Shown here in pieces: positions 42,179 to 52,233 of a DNA stretch of 64,000 bases. Below the pieces are notes generated by a model. The model was not told the origin of the DNA. It saw only the letters and a program-made list of their open reading frames with translations, and searched no databases. The stretch spans positions 2,215,001-2,279,000 of the forward strand of contig NZ_CP106793.1 of NCBI RefSeq assembly GCF_025642135.1, written 5' to 3'. Numbering within the stretch: position 1 is the stretch's first letter; each line of letters starts with the position of its first letter. Origin of the DNA: Streptomyces cynarae. Lineage in GTDB: Bacteria > Actinomycetota > Actinomycetes > Streptomycetales > Streptomycetaceae. A program made the position numbers and the translations under genes.

Positions 42179-42220
42179 GAGCGCCCTCCCGGGCCGTCCT
42201 CGGGCCGTGGAAGGGCGCTC
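42179..42220. terminator. Inverted repeat between the VOC gene and dapD
   Basis: GAGCGCCCT (42179-42187) pairs perfectly with AGGGCGCTC (42212-42220). The 236-bp gap otherwise shows nothing recognised. The position fits a terminator for dapD, read on the minus strand. Confidence 0.45.
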
Positions 42221-42306
42221 AACGATGACCAAGGCCGACGACTGCCACACCTCGGCAGCTCAGGGCGTTGATCGATGAGGCGGCCGCAGGTCACGGCCGC
42301 CGTTGG

Positions 42307-43296
42307 TCAGTTGTGGCTGTGCAGGATCTCGTTCAGGCCGCCCCAGACCGCGTTGTTCGGCCGGGCCTCGACCTTGCCGGTGACGGAGTTGCGGCGGAAG
42401 AGGATGTTGGAGGCGCCGTTGAGCTCACGGGCCTTGACGATCTGGCCGTCGGGCAGGGTGACCCGGGTGCCGGCGGTGACGTACAGGCCTGCCTCGACGA
42501 CGCACTCGTCGCCGAGGGCGATGCCGACGCCCGCCTCCGCGCCGATCAGGCAGCGCTCGCCGATGGAGATGATCACGTTGCCGCCGCCGGACAGCGTGCC
42601 CATGGTGGAGGCACCGCCGCCGATGTCCGAGCCGTCGCCGACCACGACGCCCGCGGAGATGCGGCCCTCGACCATGGAGGTGCCGAGCGTGCCGGCGTTG
42701 AAGTTCACGAAGCCCTCGTGCATGACGGTCGTGCCCTCGGCGAGGTGCGCACCGAGGCGGACCCGGTCGGCGTCGGCGATGCGGACGCCCTTGGGGGCGA
42801 CGTAGTCCGTCATGCGCGGGAACTTGTCGATGGAGGTCACCTGGAGGTGCAGGCCCTCGGCGCGGGCGTTCAGGCGCACCTTCTCGACGTCGTCGACGGC
42901 GACCGGGCCGAGCGAGGTCCAGGCGACGTTGGCGAGGAGCCCGAAGATGCCCTCCAGGTTCTGGCCGTGCGGCTTGACCAGGCGGTGGGAGAGCAGGTGG
43001 AGGCGCAGATAGACGTCGTGCGTGTCGATCGGCTTCTCGTCGAGCGAGGCGATGACCGTGCGCACCGCGACCACCTCGACGCCCCGGCGGGCGTCCGGGC
43101 CGATCGCCTTGGCGGCGCCTTCACCGAGCAGCTCCACGGCCTTCTCGGCGGACAGCCGCTCGGTGCCGGACGGGCCGGGCTCGTCGGTCAGCTCGGGAGC
43201 GGGGAACCAGGTGTCGAGAACGGTGCCGTCGGCGGCGACGGTGGCGAGGCCGGCGGCCACGGCACCGGTGGTACGGGGAGCAGTCGTGTCGGTCAT
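42307..43296 (-). CDS. dapD: 2,3,4,5-tetrahydropyridine-2,6-dicarboxylate N-succinyltransferase
   Basis: 329 residues, the actinobacterial DapD length. The N-terminal domain has [28 protein letters not shown]. The C-terminal left-handed beta-helix is visible as hexapeptide repeats around [69 protein letters not shown] is the substrate pocket. It transfers succinyl from succinyl-CoA in the diaminopimelate pathway. It acts downstream of dapA, which lies nearby. Confidence 0.93.
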   Translation of the reverse strand: MTDTTAPRTTGAVAAGLATVAADGTVLDTWFPAPELTDEPGPSGTERLSAEKAVELLGEGAAKAIGPDARRGVEVVAVRTVIASLDEKPIDTHDVYLRLHLLSHRLVKPHGQNLEGIFGLLANVAWTSLGPVAVDDVEKVRLNARAEGLHLQVTSIDKFPRMTDYVAPKGVRIADADRVRLGAHLAEGTTVMHEGFVNFNAGTLGTSMVEGRISAGVVVGDGSDIGGGASTMGTLSGGGNVIISIGERCLIGAEAGVGIALGDECVVEAGLYVTAGTRVTLPDGQIVKARELNGASNILFRRNSVTGKVEARPNNAVWGGLNEILHSHN

Positions 43297-43390
43297 AGGG
43301 GAAACCTAACGTGGCCGGGCGCGCAGGGGCGAACCGGTGCGGGGGGCGTCTCAGGTGCCGGTCGGCCTCGCCGTCGGAGTCGGGCACGGA

Positions 43391-43927
43391 TCAGGGGATG
43401 ACCCGGGCCAGGGCCTCCCGCGCGTACTCCTCGTCGTACGGCGCCCCCGTCAGCAGTACCTGTAGACAGATCCCGTCCAGCAGGGCGAGCAGTGCCCGGG
43501 CCGTGGCCGGATCCGTACGCCGCGCCAGCCACTCGGCGGTCTGCTCCGCCCACTCGGCGGCGACGGGCCGCAGCGCCGGACGGCGCAGGGCCGCGAGATA
43601 CAGCTCGTACTCCAGCTCGACGCCCGCGCGGTCGCCGTCCAGCCACTTACCCAGCAGCCGGGCGAGGCCCGCCGCGAGGTCGCCCTCGGTGTTCTCCAGC
43701 AGGCCGCTCTCGGTGAGCGTCCTGGCGAACCCCTCGTTCGCCTGCCGCAGCGCGGCGACCATCAGCTCGTCCAGGGTTTTGAAGTGGTACGTCGTGGAGC
43801 CGAGCGGCACGTCGGCCTCGGCGGCGACCGAGCGGTGGCTCAGCCCGGCGATGCCCTTCTTCCCCACCACCCGGATCGCCGCGTCGATGATCCGCCGGCG
43901 CCGCTCGGGGTCGTAGCGGCGGGGCAT
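43391..43927 (-). CDS. TetR-family regulator of the SMR efflux gene
   Basis: 178 residues. DPERRRRIIDAAIRVVGKKGIAGLSHRSVAAEADVPLGSTTYHFKTLDELMVAALRQ is a typical TetR helix-turn-helix. Its start overlaps the SMR stop (TGATG), so the pump and its regulator are one operon. The 34-bp perfect inverted repeat at 44261-44294 in front of the operon is the likely binding site. Confidence 0.92.
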   Translation of the reverse strand: MPRRYDPERRRRIIDAAIRVVGKKGIAGLSHRSVAAEADVPLGSTTYHFKTLDELMVAALRQANEGFARTLTESGLLENTEGDLAAGLARLLGKWLDGDRAGVELEYELYLAALRRPALRPVAAEWAEQTAEWLARRTDPATARALLALLDGICLQVLLTGAPYDEEYAREALARVIP

Positions 43928-44247
43928 CAGTGCGCACCTCCCAGGTTCAGGACCACCACCCCGCCGACGATCAGCGCGATGCCGGCGATCTTCGCAAGGC
44001 CCAGCCCCTCCCCGAAGAGCACCAGGCCGATCATGGCGACGGTGGCGGTTCCGGCGCCGGACCAGATCGCGTACGCGGTGCCGATCGACAGGGTCTTCAG
44101 GGTCTGTGCCAGCAGCAGGAAGGAGACGACATAGCCGAGGAGGGTCACCAGCGAGGGCCCGAGCCTGCTGAACCCGTCGCTGTACTTCATGGCGGTCGTG
44201 GCCGCGACTTCGGCCGCGATGGCCCCGGAGAGGAACGCGTATCCCAT
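43927..44247 (-). CDS. Small multidrug resistance (SMR/EmrE-type) efflux protein
   Basis: 106 residues with four membrane helices. Helix 1, YAFLSGAIAAEVAATTAMKYSDGF, holds the membrane-embedded Glu that couples protons and drug; helix 4 is IAGIALIVGGVVVLNLGG. SMR pumps exchange protons for quaternary ammonium and similar cations. The ATG at 44245-44247 was chosen because it directly follows a -10-like TACACT with a 7-nt gap, suggesting a leaderless message whose promoter is overlapped by the operator. Confidence 0.92.
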   Translation of the reverse strand: MGYAFLSGAIAAEVAATTAMKYSDGFSRLGPSLVTLLGYVVSFLLLAQTLKTLSIGTAYAIWSGAGTATVAMIGLVLFGEGLGLAKIAGIALIVGGVVVLNLGGAH

Positions 44248-44260
44248 GTGGACGAGTGTA

Positions 44261-44294
44261 CGCATCGATGTGTACGCCCGTACACATCGATGCG
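44261..44294. promoter_or_regulatory. 34-bp perfect inverted repeat, operator of the SMR-TetR operon
   Basis: CGCATCGATGTGTACG-CC-CGTACACATCGATGCG: 16-bp perfect arms around two bases, starting 14 bp upstream of the SMR start codon. Length, symmetry and position fit a TetR operator blocking the promoter. Confidence 0.8.
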
Positions 44295-44529
44295 CGCACA
44301 AAATGGGGACGCTGGGCGCGCCATCGAGAAACCGCTCTCAAACGGGTGCTGAGAACCCGTCATGTCCACTACAGTTTCACCGTTCGATCACCCGGCTTTC
44401 ACGGTCGCCGCCGTTCCGCGTGCCCGTGGCCCGGGTCGGCCTCTGTCTTCCCCGCTTTCTCCCGTTGTGCCACAACCCGCTTTCTGACGATTCCGCGTCC
44501 GCCGTACGGCGACGCCGAGGGAACCGCGC

Positions 44530-45384
44530 ATGCCAGACACCAACCCCCCACCCGCTCCGGCCCGGCCCGCCCCTTCCCCGGTGTGGGAGACGGGCAATGT
44601 CCCGGGCGAAGCCCGGACACCGGGATCCCGCAGACTCTGGGCGGCAGGGCTGCTCGCCGTGGCCGTCTTCTCCACCAGCGCGATAGCGATCTCCGTACTG
44701 GGCAGGACAAGTGACTCCCCGTCACCGAAGCGCGCGCAGGACACGGCCGTCGCGCTGGGCGACCCGGACGTGCCCGACTTCTCGCTGCCCCCCTCCCCCG
44801 TGGCGGCGCCCAGCGGGAAGAGCGGCCTGACGTCCGGCAAGGCGTCCCCGGCCACCCAGGCGGACTCGCCCTCTCCCGAGCCCGCCCAGCACTCGGCCGG
44901 GGCAGAGCCCGCCTCTCACGCCTCGAAGCCGACCGCCCCCAAGCCCCCGAAGTCCACGCCGTCCGCCACCTGGAGCTCGGTCCGCTCGGTCAACTACCGC
45001 GACCGGTACTGGCACATCAGCGGCGACTACGTGAAGCTCGACCCGATCGGCTCCGCCCCGGCCCGCCGCGACGCCAACTTCAAGGTCGTCAACGGCCTTG
45101 CGGACGCCTCCTGTTACTCCTTCGCCACGACCGACGGCACCTACCTGCGCCACCGGAACTTCCTCCTGCGCGACGAGCCCGACGACGGCTCCTCCCTGTT
45201 CCGGCAGGACGCCACCTTCTGCCCCCGCCCGTCGTCGTACTACGGAGCGGTCATGCTGGAGTCGGTCAACTACCCCGGCCGCTTCCTGCGCCACCAGAAC
45301 TTCCAGCTCAAGCTGGACCCGTACCAGGCCGGCGACCTGTACCGGGCGGACTCGGCGTTCCGTCTGGTGGACGGACTCGCCTGA
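44530..45384 (+). CDS. Membrane-anchored AbfB (arabinose-binding) domain protein
   Basis: 284 residues, AGGGA 9 nt upstream. A Pro-rich cytoplasmic start, one membrane segment (about 36-58, LWAAGLLAVAVFSTSAIAISVLG), then a low-complexity Pro/Ser/Ala/Lys spacer (about 60-150) and a C-terminal AbfB/CBM42-like beta-trefoil of about 130 residues. The trefoil repeats are visible as SVNYRDRYWHI, TYLRHRNFLLR and SVNYPGRFLRHQNFQLKLD. CBM42 domains bind arabinofuranose side chains. No catalytic domain is present, so it may hold the cell to arabinan-rich material or serve another adhesive role. Confidence 0.82.
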   Translation: MPDTNPPPAPARPAPSPVWETGNVPGEARTPGSRRLWAAGLLAVAVFSTSAIAISVLGRTSDSPSPKRAQDTAVALGDPDVPDFSLPPSPVAAPSGKSGLTSGKASPATQADSPSPEPAQHSAGAEPASHASKPTAPKPPKSTPSATWSSVRSVNYRDRYWHISGDYVKLDPIGSAPARRDANFKVVNGLADASCYSFATTDGTYLRHRNFLLRDEPDDGSSLFRQDATFCPRPSSYYGAVMLESVNYPGRFLRHQNFQLKLDPYQAGDLYRADSAFRLVDGLA

Positions 45385-45401
45385 ACCGGTCCGGGCATGC
45401 G

Positions 45402-45433
45402 AAACGGCGAGGCCCCATCGGACCTCGCCGTTT
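45402..45433. terminator. Bidirectional terminator between the AbfB gene and sufT
   Basis: AAACGGCGAGG pairs perfectly with CCTCGCCGTTT around a 10-nt loop. The A and T runs at the ends make it work on both strands. Confidence 0.85.
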
Positions 45434-45462
45434 CTCCGCTAGTGGCTCGCGCCTCGGGGATC

Positions 45463-45798
45463 TCAGACGTTGAACCCGAGCGCCCGCAGCTGCTCGCGGC
45501 CGTCATCCGTGATCTTGTCGGGGCCCCACGGCGGCATCCAGACCCAGTTGATGCGCAGCTCGTTGACGAGGCCGTCCGTGGCGGACTTGGCCTGGTCCTC
45601 GATCACGTCCGTCAGCGGGCAGGCCGCCGAGGTCAGGGTCATGTCGACGGTGGCGATGTTCGCCGCCTCGTCGATGTGGATGCCGTAGATCAGCCCCAGG
45701 TTGACGACGTCGATGCCCAGCTCGGGGTCGACGACGTCCATCAGGGCCTCGCGGAGCTCCTCCTCCGAGACCGGCTTCATCTCCACGGTGTCGCTCAT
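45463..45798 (-). CDS. sufT: Fe-S assembly factor SufT (DUF59/MIP18 family)
   Basis: 111 residues. LREALMDVVDPELGIDVVNLGLIYGIHI is the DUF59 signature (DPE-x-nVVdLGLIY), followed by MTLTSAACPLTDVIEDQ with the conserved Cys. SufT-type proteins help maturation of iron-sulfur proteins. It is the last gene of the suf operon, with an ATGA overlap with sufU. Confidence 0.9.
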   Translation of the reverse strand: MSDTVEMKPVSEEELREALMDVVDPELGIDVVNLGLIYGIHIDEAANIATVDMTLTSAACPLTDVIEDQAKSATDGLVNELRINWVWMPPWGPDKITDDGREQLRALGFNV

Positions 45799-46262
45799 GC
45801 CGTCTTCCTTTCGGCCTCGGCTCCGCCCAGCGCCTGGGCCGTCGCGTCCTTCCACGCCATCCAGCTCAGGAGGGCGCACTTCACCCGCGCCGGGTACTTG
45901 GACACCCCGGCGAACGCGACCGCGTCCTCCAGGACGTCCTCCATCGCGTCGTCGGGCTCGGTCCTGCCCTTGGACTGCATCAGCTCCAGGAAGGTCTCCT
46001 GGATCTTCTGCGCCTCGGCCAGTTCCTTGCCGACGAGCAGCTCGTTCAGTACGGAGGCCGAGGCCTGGCTGATGGAGCAGCCCTGGCCCTCGTACGAGAC
46101 GTCCTTGATCGTCGTGCCGTCGTACTTCACGCGAAGGGTGATCTCGTCGCCGCACGTCGGGTTCACGTGGTGCACCTCGGCGTCGCCATCCCGCAAGCCC
46201 CGCCCGTGCGGGTTCTTGTAGTGGTCCAGGATGACTTCCTGGTACATGGAGTCCAGCTTCAC
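45795..46262 (-). CDS. sufU: Fe-S cluster assembly sulfur-transfer protein SufU
   Basis: 155 residues. Three conserved Cys are present: NPTCGDEI, EGQGCSIS and RVKCALLSW, with Asp in CGD as fourth zinc ligand. The zinc-site protein takes persulfide from SufS and passes it to SufBCD. LDHYKNPHGRG near the start is typical. It lies between sufS and sufT. Confidence 0.93.
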   Translation of the reverse strand: MKLDSMYQEVILDHYKNPHGRGLRDGDAEVHHVNPTCGDEITLRVKYDGTTIKDVSYEGQGCSISQASASVLNELLVGKELAEAQKIQETFLELMQSKGRTEPDDAMEDVLEDAVAFAGVSKYPARVKCALLSWMAWKDATAQALGGAEAERKTA

Positions 46263-46279
46263 GTTTCAGCTCACGCCCT

Positions 46280-47532
46280 TCAGCCGAAGAAGTTCCGTAC
46301 GTGCTCCAGGCCCTCGACCAGTGCGTCGATCTCGGCCGGCGTGGAGTACAGATAGAACGACGCTCGCGTGGTCGCAGGAATTCCGTACCTGAGGCACACC
46401 GGGCGGGCGCAGTGGTGGCCGACACGGACCGCGATGCCCTGCTCGTCGAGGACCTGGCCCACGTCGTGCGGGTGGATGTCGCCGAGCGTGAAGGAGATCG
46501 CGGCGCCCCGGTCCTCGGCCGTGGTGGGGCCGATGATCTTCAGGTCGGGAACCTCGCTCAGCCGCTTCACCGCGTACTCGGTGAGCGCGTGCTCGTGGGC
46601 GAGGATCTTGTCCATGCCGATCGAGTTCAGATAGTCGATGGCGGCGCCGAGACCGACCGCCTGCGCGATCGGCGGGGTGCCCGCCTCGAACTTGTGCGGG
46701 GCGGGGGCGTACGTCGACGAGTGCATCGACACCGTCTCGATCATCTCACCGCCACCCAGGAACGGAGGCAGGTCCTCCAGCAGCTCCTGGCGTCCCCACA
46801 GCACGCCGATGCCGGTCGGGCCGCACATCTTGTGGCCGGTGAAGGCCACGAAGTCGGCCTGCAGGGCCTGCACGTCCAGCGGCATGTGCGGCGCAGCCTG
46901 GGAGGCGTCGATGCAGACCAGGGCGCCTACCTCCTGGGCGCGGCGCACTATCGCATCGACCGGGTTCACGGTGCCCAGGATGTTCGACACCAGCACGAAG
47001 GAGACGATCTTCGTCTTCTCCGTGATGATCTCGTCGATGTCGGACAGGTCGAGGCGGCCGTCCTCGGTGAGGCCGAACCACTTCAGCTTCGCGCCCGTGC
47101 GCTGCGCCAGCAGCTGCCACGGCACGATGTTGGAGTGGTGCTCCATCTCCGTGATGACGATCTCGGTCTCGGAGTCCACCCGGTAGGGCTCGTCGGCCCA
47201 GCCGAGCATGTTCGCCACGAGGTTCAGCGACTCGGAGGCGTTCTTGGTGAAGATCACCTCGTCGCGGCTCGGCGCGTTGATGAACTCGGCGACCTTGTCA
47301 CGCGCGCCCTCGTACAGCGCCGTGGCCTCCTCGGCGAGCACATGCACACCGCGGTGGACGTTGGCGTTGTAGCGCTCGTAGTACTCGCTGAGGACGTCCA
47401 GCACCTGGCGCGGCTTCTGCGACGTCGCCGCGTTGTCCAGGTACACGAGCTTCTTGCCGTCGTGGACCAGTCGGTCCAGGACGGGGAAGTCCTTACGGAT
47501 CGCCTCGGTGTCGAGGAGGCCCGGCAGCTGTG

Positions 47533-47536
<4 letters not shown>
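46280..47536 (-). CDS. sufS: Cysteine desulfurase SufS
   Basis: 418 residues, group II aminotransferase class V. DNAATSQKP near the start, EMEHHSNIVPWQ, DASQAAPHMPLDVQ (PLP Asp), FTGHKMCGPTGIGVLWG (PLP Lys) and VRVGHHCARPVCLR (catalytic Cys in the RVGHHCA loop of SufS-type enzymes). It takes sulfur from cysteine for cluster assembly. Its start overlaps the sufC stop (ATGA). Confidence 0.95.
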
Positions 47537-48297
<761 letters not shown>

Positions 48298-48304
48298 GGG
48301 TGCC

Positions 48305-48625
48305 TCAGGACTCCTGGGTGAGGGAGACGAGCACGTCGTCCCCTTCGATCTTTACGGGGTATACGGGGACGGGGCGCGTCGCGGGAAGGGCGTCCGGCTT
48401 GCCGGAGCGGAGGTCGAAGCGCGAGCCGTGCAGCCAGCACTCGATGTGGCAGTCGTCGACCTCGCCCTCGGACAGGGAGACGTTCGCGTGCGAGCAGATG
48501 TCGTTGATCGCGAACACCTCGCCCTCGGTGCGCACGACGGAGATGGGCGTGCCGTCGAGTTCCACCCGCTTCGGGGTGTCCTCCTCCAGCTCGCTCAGAC
48601 CGCAGACACGTACGAAGGCGCTCAT
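48305..48625 (-). CDS. Rieske-type [2Fe-2S] ferredoxin in the suf operon
   Basis: 106 residues. Rieske cluster ligands are clear: NDICSHANVSLSEG (Cys-x-His) and HIECWLHGSRFDLRSGKP (Cys-x2-His). It resembles dioxygenase ferredoxins (HcaC/NirD-like) but sits between sufD and sufC, with its ATG overlapping the sufD stop. This position is usual in actinobacterial suf operons, where it may supply electrons for cluster assembly; that role is an inference. Confidence 0.9.
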   Translation of the reverse strand: MSAFVRVCGLSELEEDTPKRVELDGTPISVVRTEGEVFAINDICSHANVSLSEGEVDDCHIECWLHGSRFDLRSGKPDALPATRPVPVYPVKIEGDDVLVSLTQES

Positions 48626-49806
48626 GCGACCGACGCCTCCAGCTCCTCTTCGATCTTGGCGATCAGCCGCTCCTCGATGTCCGCGACACCGATCTGCTGG
48701 ACCAGCTCGGCGAAGAAGCCTCGGACCACGAGGCGGCGCGCCTCGTGCTCCGGGATGCCGCGGGCCATCAGGTAGAACAGCTGCTCGTCGTCGAAGCGGC
48801 CGGTGGCGCTGGCGTGGCCGGCGCCGACGATCTCGCCGGTCTCGATCTCCAGGTTGGGGACCGAGTCGACGCGGGCGCCGTCCGTCAGGACGAGGTTGCG
48901 GTTCATCTCGTACGTGTCCGTGCCCTCGGCCTTGGCCTCGATGAGCACGTCACCGATCCACACGGCGTGCGCGTCGTCGCCCTGGAGCGCGCCCTTGTAG
49001 ACGACGTTCGACTTGCAGTGCGGGGTGTTGTGGTCGACGAAGAGCCGGTGCTCCTGGTGCTGGCCCCGGTCGGTGAAGTACAGGCCGAACAGCTCGGCCT
49101 CGCCGCCGGTGCCGGCGTAGGTCACCCGGGGGTGCAGACGGACCACGTCGCCGCCGAAGGTCACGATCACGGACTTGAAGCTCGCGTCCCGGCCGACCAG
49201 CGCGTTGTGCTGGGCCACGTGCACGGCCTTGTCGTCCCAGTCCTGGACGGAGACGACGGTCAGCTTGGCGCCGTCACCCACGACGTAGTCGACGTTGGCG
49301 GCGAGCACCGCGTCACCGGTGTGGTCGATGACGACGACGGCTTCGGCGAAGGCGCCCAGCTCGATGACCTGGTGGCCGAAGGCGGTCCCGCCCTCGCCGT
49401 GCACCGCGATACGGATCGGTTCGGTGAGGACGGTGTCCTTGGCGACGGTCACGACCGAGGCCTTCTCGAAGGCGGAGTACGCCTGGGCGGCGACGCGGTC
49501 CACCGGGGTGCCCGCCTTGCCGAGCCGCGCGTCGTCGCGGCCGACGGTCTCGACGGTGACGCCCTCGGGGGCCTGGACGTCGACCTTCACGCCGTCGCCG
49601 TTCGCGACGGCGGTGCCGTCGTGCAGCCCGCGCAGCCGCTCCAGCGGGGTGAACCGCCACTCCTCCTCGCGACCGTGCGGCACCGGGAAGTCCGCCACGT
49701 CGAAGGACGGCGGCGCGCTCATGCGCGTGGCGACGGTCGACTCGGCGGCGACCGCGATCGAGCCGGCGGTGGTCGAACCCACCGGAATGTTCTGGGCCTC
49801 AGCCAT
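48622..49806 (-). CDS. sufD: Fe-S cluster assembly scaffold SufD
   Basis: 394 residues of the SufBD beta-helix family. PHGREEEWRFTPLERLRGL near the start, HNALVGRDASFKSVIVTFGGD in the middle, then HCKSNVVYKGAL with the conserved Cys/Lys, NLVLTDGARVDSVPNLEIETGEI and HASATGRFDDEQLFYLMARG at the end. It pairs with SufB and SufC as the scaffold. It lies 62 bp downstream of sufB. Confidence 0.95.
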   Translation of the reverse strand: MAEAQNIPVGSTTAGSIAVAAESTVATRMSAPPSFDVADFPVPHGREEEWRFTPLERLRGLHDGTAVANGDGVKVDVQAPEGVTVETVGRDDARLGKAGTPVDRVAAQAYSAFEKASVVTVAKDTVLTEPIRIAVHGEGGTAFGHQVIELGAFAEAVVVIDHTGDAVLAANVDYVVGDGAKLTVVSVQDWDDKAVHVAQHNALVGRDASFKSVIVTFGGDVVRLHPRVTYAGTGGEAELFGLYFTDRGQHQEHRLFVDHNTPHCKSNVVYKGALQGDDAHAVWIGDVLIEAKAEGTDTYEMNRNLVLTDGARVDSVPNLEIETGEIVGAGHASATGRFDDEQLFYLMARGIPEHEARRLVVRGFFAELVQQIGVADIEERLIAKIEEELEASVA

Positions 49807-49868
49807 GGCTGTCGTTGTGCTCTCTTCCTGCGTCAGAAATCTGCGTGCTGCTTGTCCGGCGGCGGTCG

Positions 49869-51290
49869 TCAGCCGACCGCACCCTCCATCTGCAGCTCGA
49901 TCAGCCGGTTGAGCTCCAGCGCGTACTCCATGGGCAGCTCCTTGGCGATCGGCTCGACGAAGCCGCGCACGATCATCGCCATCGCCTCGTCCTCGGACAG
50001 GCCGCGGCTCATCAGGTAGAAGAGCTGGTCCTCGGACACCTTGGAGACGGTGGCCTCGTGACCCATGGAGACGTCGTCCTCACGGACGTCCACGTACGGG
50101 TACGTGTCCGACCGGGAGATGGTGTCGACGAGCAGCGCGTCGCAGAGCACGTTCGACTTCGATCCGGCGGCGCCCTCGCCGATCTCGATCAGACCACGGT
50201 AGGACGTACGGCCGCCACCGCGCGCGACGGACTTCGACACGATGTTGGACGACGTGTTCGGCGCCATGTGGACCATCTTGGCGCCCGCGTCCTGGTGCTG
50301 GCCCTCGCCCGCGAAGGCGATGGAGAGGGTCTCGCCCTTGGCGTGCTCGCCCATCAGGTAGACGGCGGGGTACTTCATCGTCACCTTGGAGCCGATGTTG
50401 CCGTCGACCCACTCCATGGTCGCGCCCTCGTAGGCGACGGCGCGCTTGGTGACCAGGTTGTAGACGTTGTTCGACCAGTTCTGGATGGTCGTGTAGCGGC
50501 AGCGGGCGTTCTTCTTGACGATGATCTCGACGACCGCGCTGTGCAGGGAGTCGCTCTTGTAGATCGGGGCCGTACAACCCTCGACGTAGTGCACGTAGGC
50601 ACCCTCGTCGACGATGATCAGGGTCCGCTCGAACTGGCCCATGTTCTCGGTGTTGATGCGGAAGTAGGCCTGGAGCGGGATCTCCACGTGCACGCCCTTC
50701 GGCACGTAGATGAAGGAGCCGCCGGACCACACGGCGGTGTTCAGCGCGGCGAACTTGTTGTCACCGGCCGGGATGACCGTGCCGAAGTACTCCTTGAAGA
50801 GCTCCGGGTGCTCCTTCAGCGCGGTGTCGGTGTCGAGGAAGATGACGCCCTGCTGCTCCAGGTCCTCACGGATCTGGTGGTAGACGACCTCGGACTCGTA
50901 CTGGGCCGCGACACCGGCCACGAGGCGCTGCTTCTCCGCCTCCGGGATGCCCAGCTTGTCGTACGTGTTCTTGATGTCCTCGGGGAGGTCCTCCCAGGAC
51001 TCCGCCTGCTTCTCCGTGGAGCGCACGAAGTACTTGATGTTGTCGAAGTCGATGCCGGACAGGTCCGAGCCCCAGTTCGGCATGGGCTTCTTCTCGAAGA
51101 GCTTCAGGCCCTTCAGGCGCAGCTTGGTCATCCACTCCGGCTCGGACTTCTTCGCCGAGATGTCGCGGACGACCTCCTCGTTGAGGCCGCGCCTGGCGGA
51201 GGCACCGGCCACGTCGGAGTCGGCCCAGCCGTATTCGTACTTGCCCAGGCCCTCGAGCTCAGGGTGGGCAGTCTCCGTGGGGAGAGTCAT
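49869..51290 (-). CDS. sufB: Fe-S cluster assembly scaffold SufB
   Basis: 473 residues. SufB features: [20 protein letters not shown] at the start, [45 protein letters not shown] (conserved Cys), [25 protein letters not shown], the C-terminal [40 protein letters not shown]. It is the main cluster-building subunit. Its ATG overlaps the sufR stop. Confidence 0.96.
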   Translation of the reverse strand: MTLPTETAHPELEGLGKYEYGWADSDVAGASARRGLNEEVVRDISAKKSEPEWMTKLRLKGLKLFEKKPMPNWGSDLSGIDFDNIKYFVRSTEKQAESWEDLPEDIKNTYDKLGIPEAEKQRLVAGVAAQYESEVVYHQIREDLEQQGVIFLDTDTALKEHPELFKEYFGTVIPAGDNKFAALNTAVWSGGSFIYVPKGVHVEIPLQAYFRINTENMGQFERTLIIVDEGAYVHYVEGCTAPIYKSDSLHSAVVEIIVKKNARCRYTTIQNWSNNVYNLVTKRAVAYEGATMEWVDGNIGSKVTMKYPAVYLMGEHAKGETLSIAFAGEGQHQDAGAKMVHMAPNTSSNIVSKSVARGGGRTSYRGLIEIGEGAAGSKSNVLCDALLVDTISRSDTYPYVDVREDDVSMGHEATVSKVSEDQLFYLMSRGLSEDEAMAMIVRGFVEPIAKELPMEYALELNRLIELQMEGAVG

Positions 51291-52072
51291 GCGGGGTTCC
51301 TCCCGGCCGTGCTAGCGGATGCGTTGTGGGTGGTCTCGGAAATCTTCGAAGCCTTGTGGGGCGTCTGGTGCGCCGCCTTGGGGATGAACGTCGTGCAGAC
51401 GCCGTCGCCGTGCGCGATCGTGGCCAGTCGCTGGACGTGCGTGCCGAGCAGCTGGGAGAAGACCTCCGTCTCGGCCTCGCACAGCTGCGGGAACTGCTCC
51501 GCGACATGGGCGACCGGGCAGTGGTGCTGGCACAGCTGCTCGCCGACCGGTGCGCTGCGCGCCGTAGCAGCGTACCCGTCCGCACTCAGGGCCTTGGCCA
51601 GTGCTTCGGTGCGCCGTTCGGGAGCGGCGGCCTCGATCGCCTCGCGGTACGCGCCGGCCTGGGCGGCGATCCGGGCGCGGGCGAACGCGGCGACGGCCGC
51701 CTCACCGCCCTCGTGCTCGGCGATCCAGCGCAGGGCGTCCGCGGCGAGCTTGTCGTACGACTGGTCGAATGCGTCGCGGCCGCAGTCCGTGAGCGCGAAG
51801 ACCTTGGCGGGCCGTCCGCGCGTGCGCGTGCCGTACACACGCTGCTCGCGCGCCTCCACGACGTCGTCGGCGACGAGCGCGTCCAGATGACGGCGTACGG
51901 CCGCCTGGGTGAGCCCCAGCCGTCCGGCCAGCTCGGCGACGGTCGACGGGCCGTGGTCCAGGATGGACCGCGCGACCCGGTTGCGCGTCGAGCGGTCCGA
52001 GCGCATCCCAGCCGCGAGCTCCTCCTGAGGGGCCCCCACCGGGGTCTCCCGAGCCTCGCCGACGTTTTTCAC
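51287..52072 (-). CDS. sufR: Fe-S-sensing repressor of the suf operon, SufR
   Basis: 261 residues from the GTG at 52070-52072 ([13 protein letters not shown]), chosen because a promoter places the transcription start at this codon. Winged helix: [59 protein letters not shown]. Three Cys in [22 protein letters not shown] are the likely [4Fe-4S] ligands. With a cluster it represses suf; loss of the cluster releases the operon. It is the first gene of the operon, overlaps sufB by ATGA, and has the SufR motif CAAC-N6-GTTG at its own promoter. Confidence 0.93.
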   Translation of the reverse strand: MKNVGEARETPVGAPQEELAAGMRSDRSTRNRVARSILDHGPSTVAELAGRLGLTQAAVRRHLDALVADDVVEAREQRVYGTRTRGRPAKVFALTDCGRDAFDQSYDKLAADALRWIAEHEGGEAAVAAFARARIAAQAGAYREAIEAAAPERRTEALAKALSADGYAATARSAPVGEQLCQHHCPVAHVAEQFPQLCEAETEVFSQLLGTHVQRLATIAHGDGVCTTFIPKAAHQTPHKASKISETTHNASASTAGRNPA

Positions 52073-52085
52073 AACGCCATTGTTG
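52072..52085. promoter_or_regulatory. SufR operator CAAC-N6-GTTG
   Basis: CAAC-GCCATT-GTTG adjoins the sufR GTG start and overlaps the -10 element. This is the 14-bp palindrome reported for Streptomyces SufR. Confidence 0.85.
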
Positions 52086-52108
52086 CGTAATTCCGCAGAA
52101 GCTGACAA
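52079..52108 (-). promoter_or_regulatory. suf operon promoter (leaderless)
   Basis: On the minus strand: TTGTCA (52103-52108), an 18-bp spacer, AACAAT (52079-52084), then 6 bp to the GTG of sufR. Transcription would start at or next to the start codon. Confidence 0.6.
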
Positions 52109-52143
52109 GCGCCGTCCGGACGGGCGGCCGGTGCGGTACGTCA

Positions 52144-52159
52144 CTTAGGCATACCTAAG
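52144..52159. promoter_or_regulatory. Iron-box-like palindrome (DtxR/DmdR type) between sufR and aac(3)
   Basis: CTTAGG-CATA-CCTAAG. The inner 14 bases, TTAGGCATACCTAA, match 12 of the last 14 positions of the IdeR/DmdR1 consensus. It lies 36 bp upstream of the suf -35 and 75 bp upstream of the divergent acetyltransferase start. Confidence 0.6.
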
Positions 52160-52233
52160 CCGACCTGCGGAAACGCTGGGCGGTCAATCAAACCGGTGGC
52201 GGTCACCGGCGGTGTGGACAAGACTCCGAGCCC

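Noticed and set aside
42171..42278. Small plus-strand open frame between the VOC gene and dapD
   Set aside because: No ribosome site, no recognisable composition, and it overlaps the inverted repeat at 42179-42220.
52073..52144. Longer SufR N-terminus starting at the ATG at 52144
   Set aside because: It would place the SufR operator and promoter inside the coding region. The GTG at 52072 fits the promoter and the usual VKNVGEA start.
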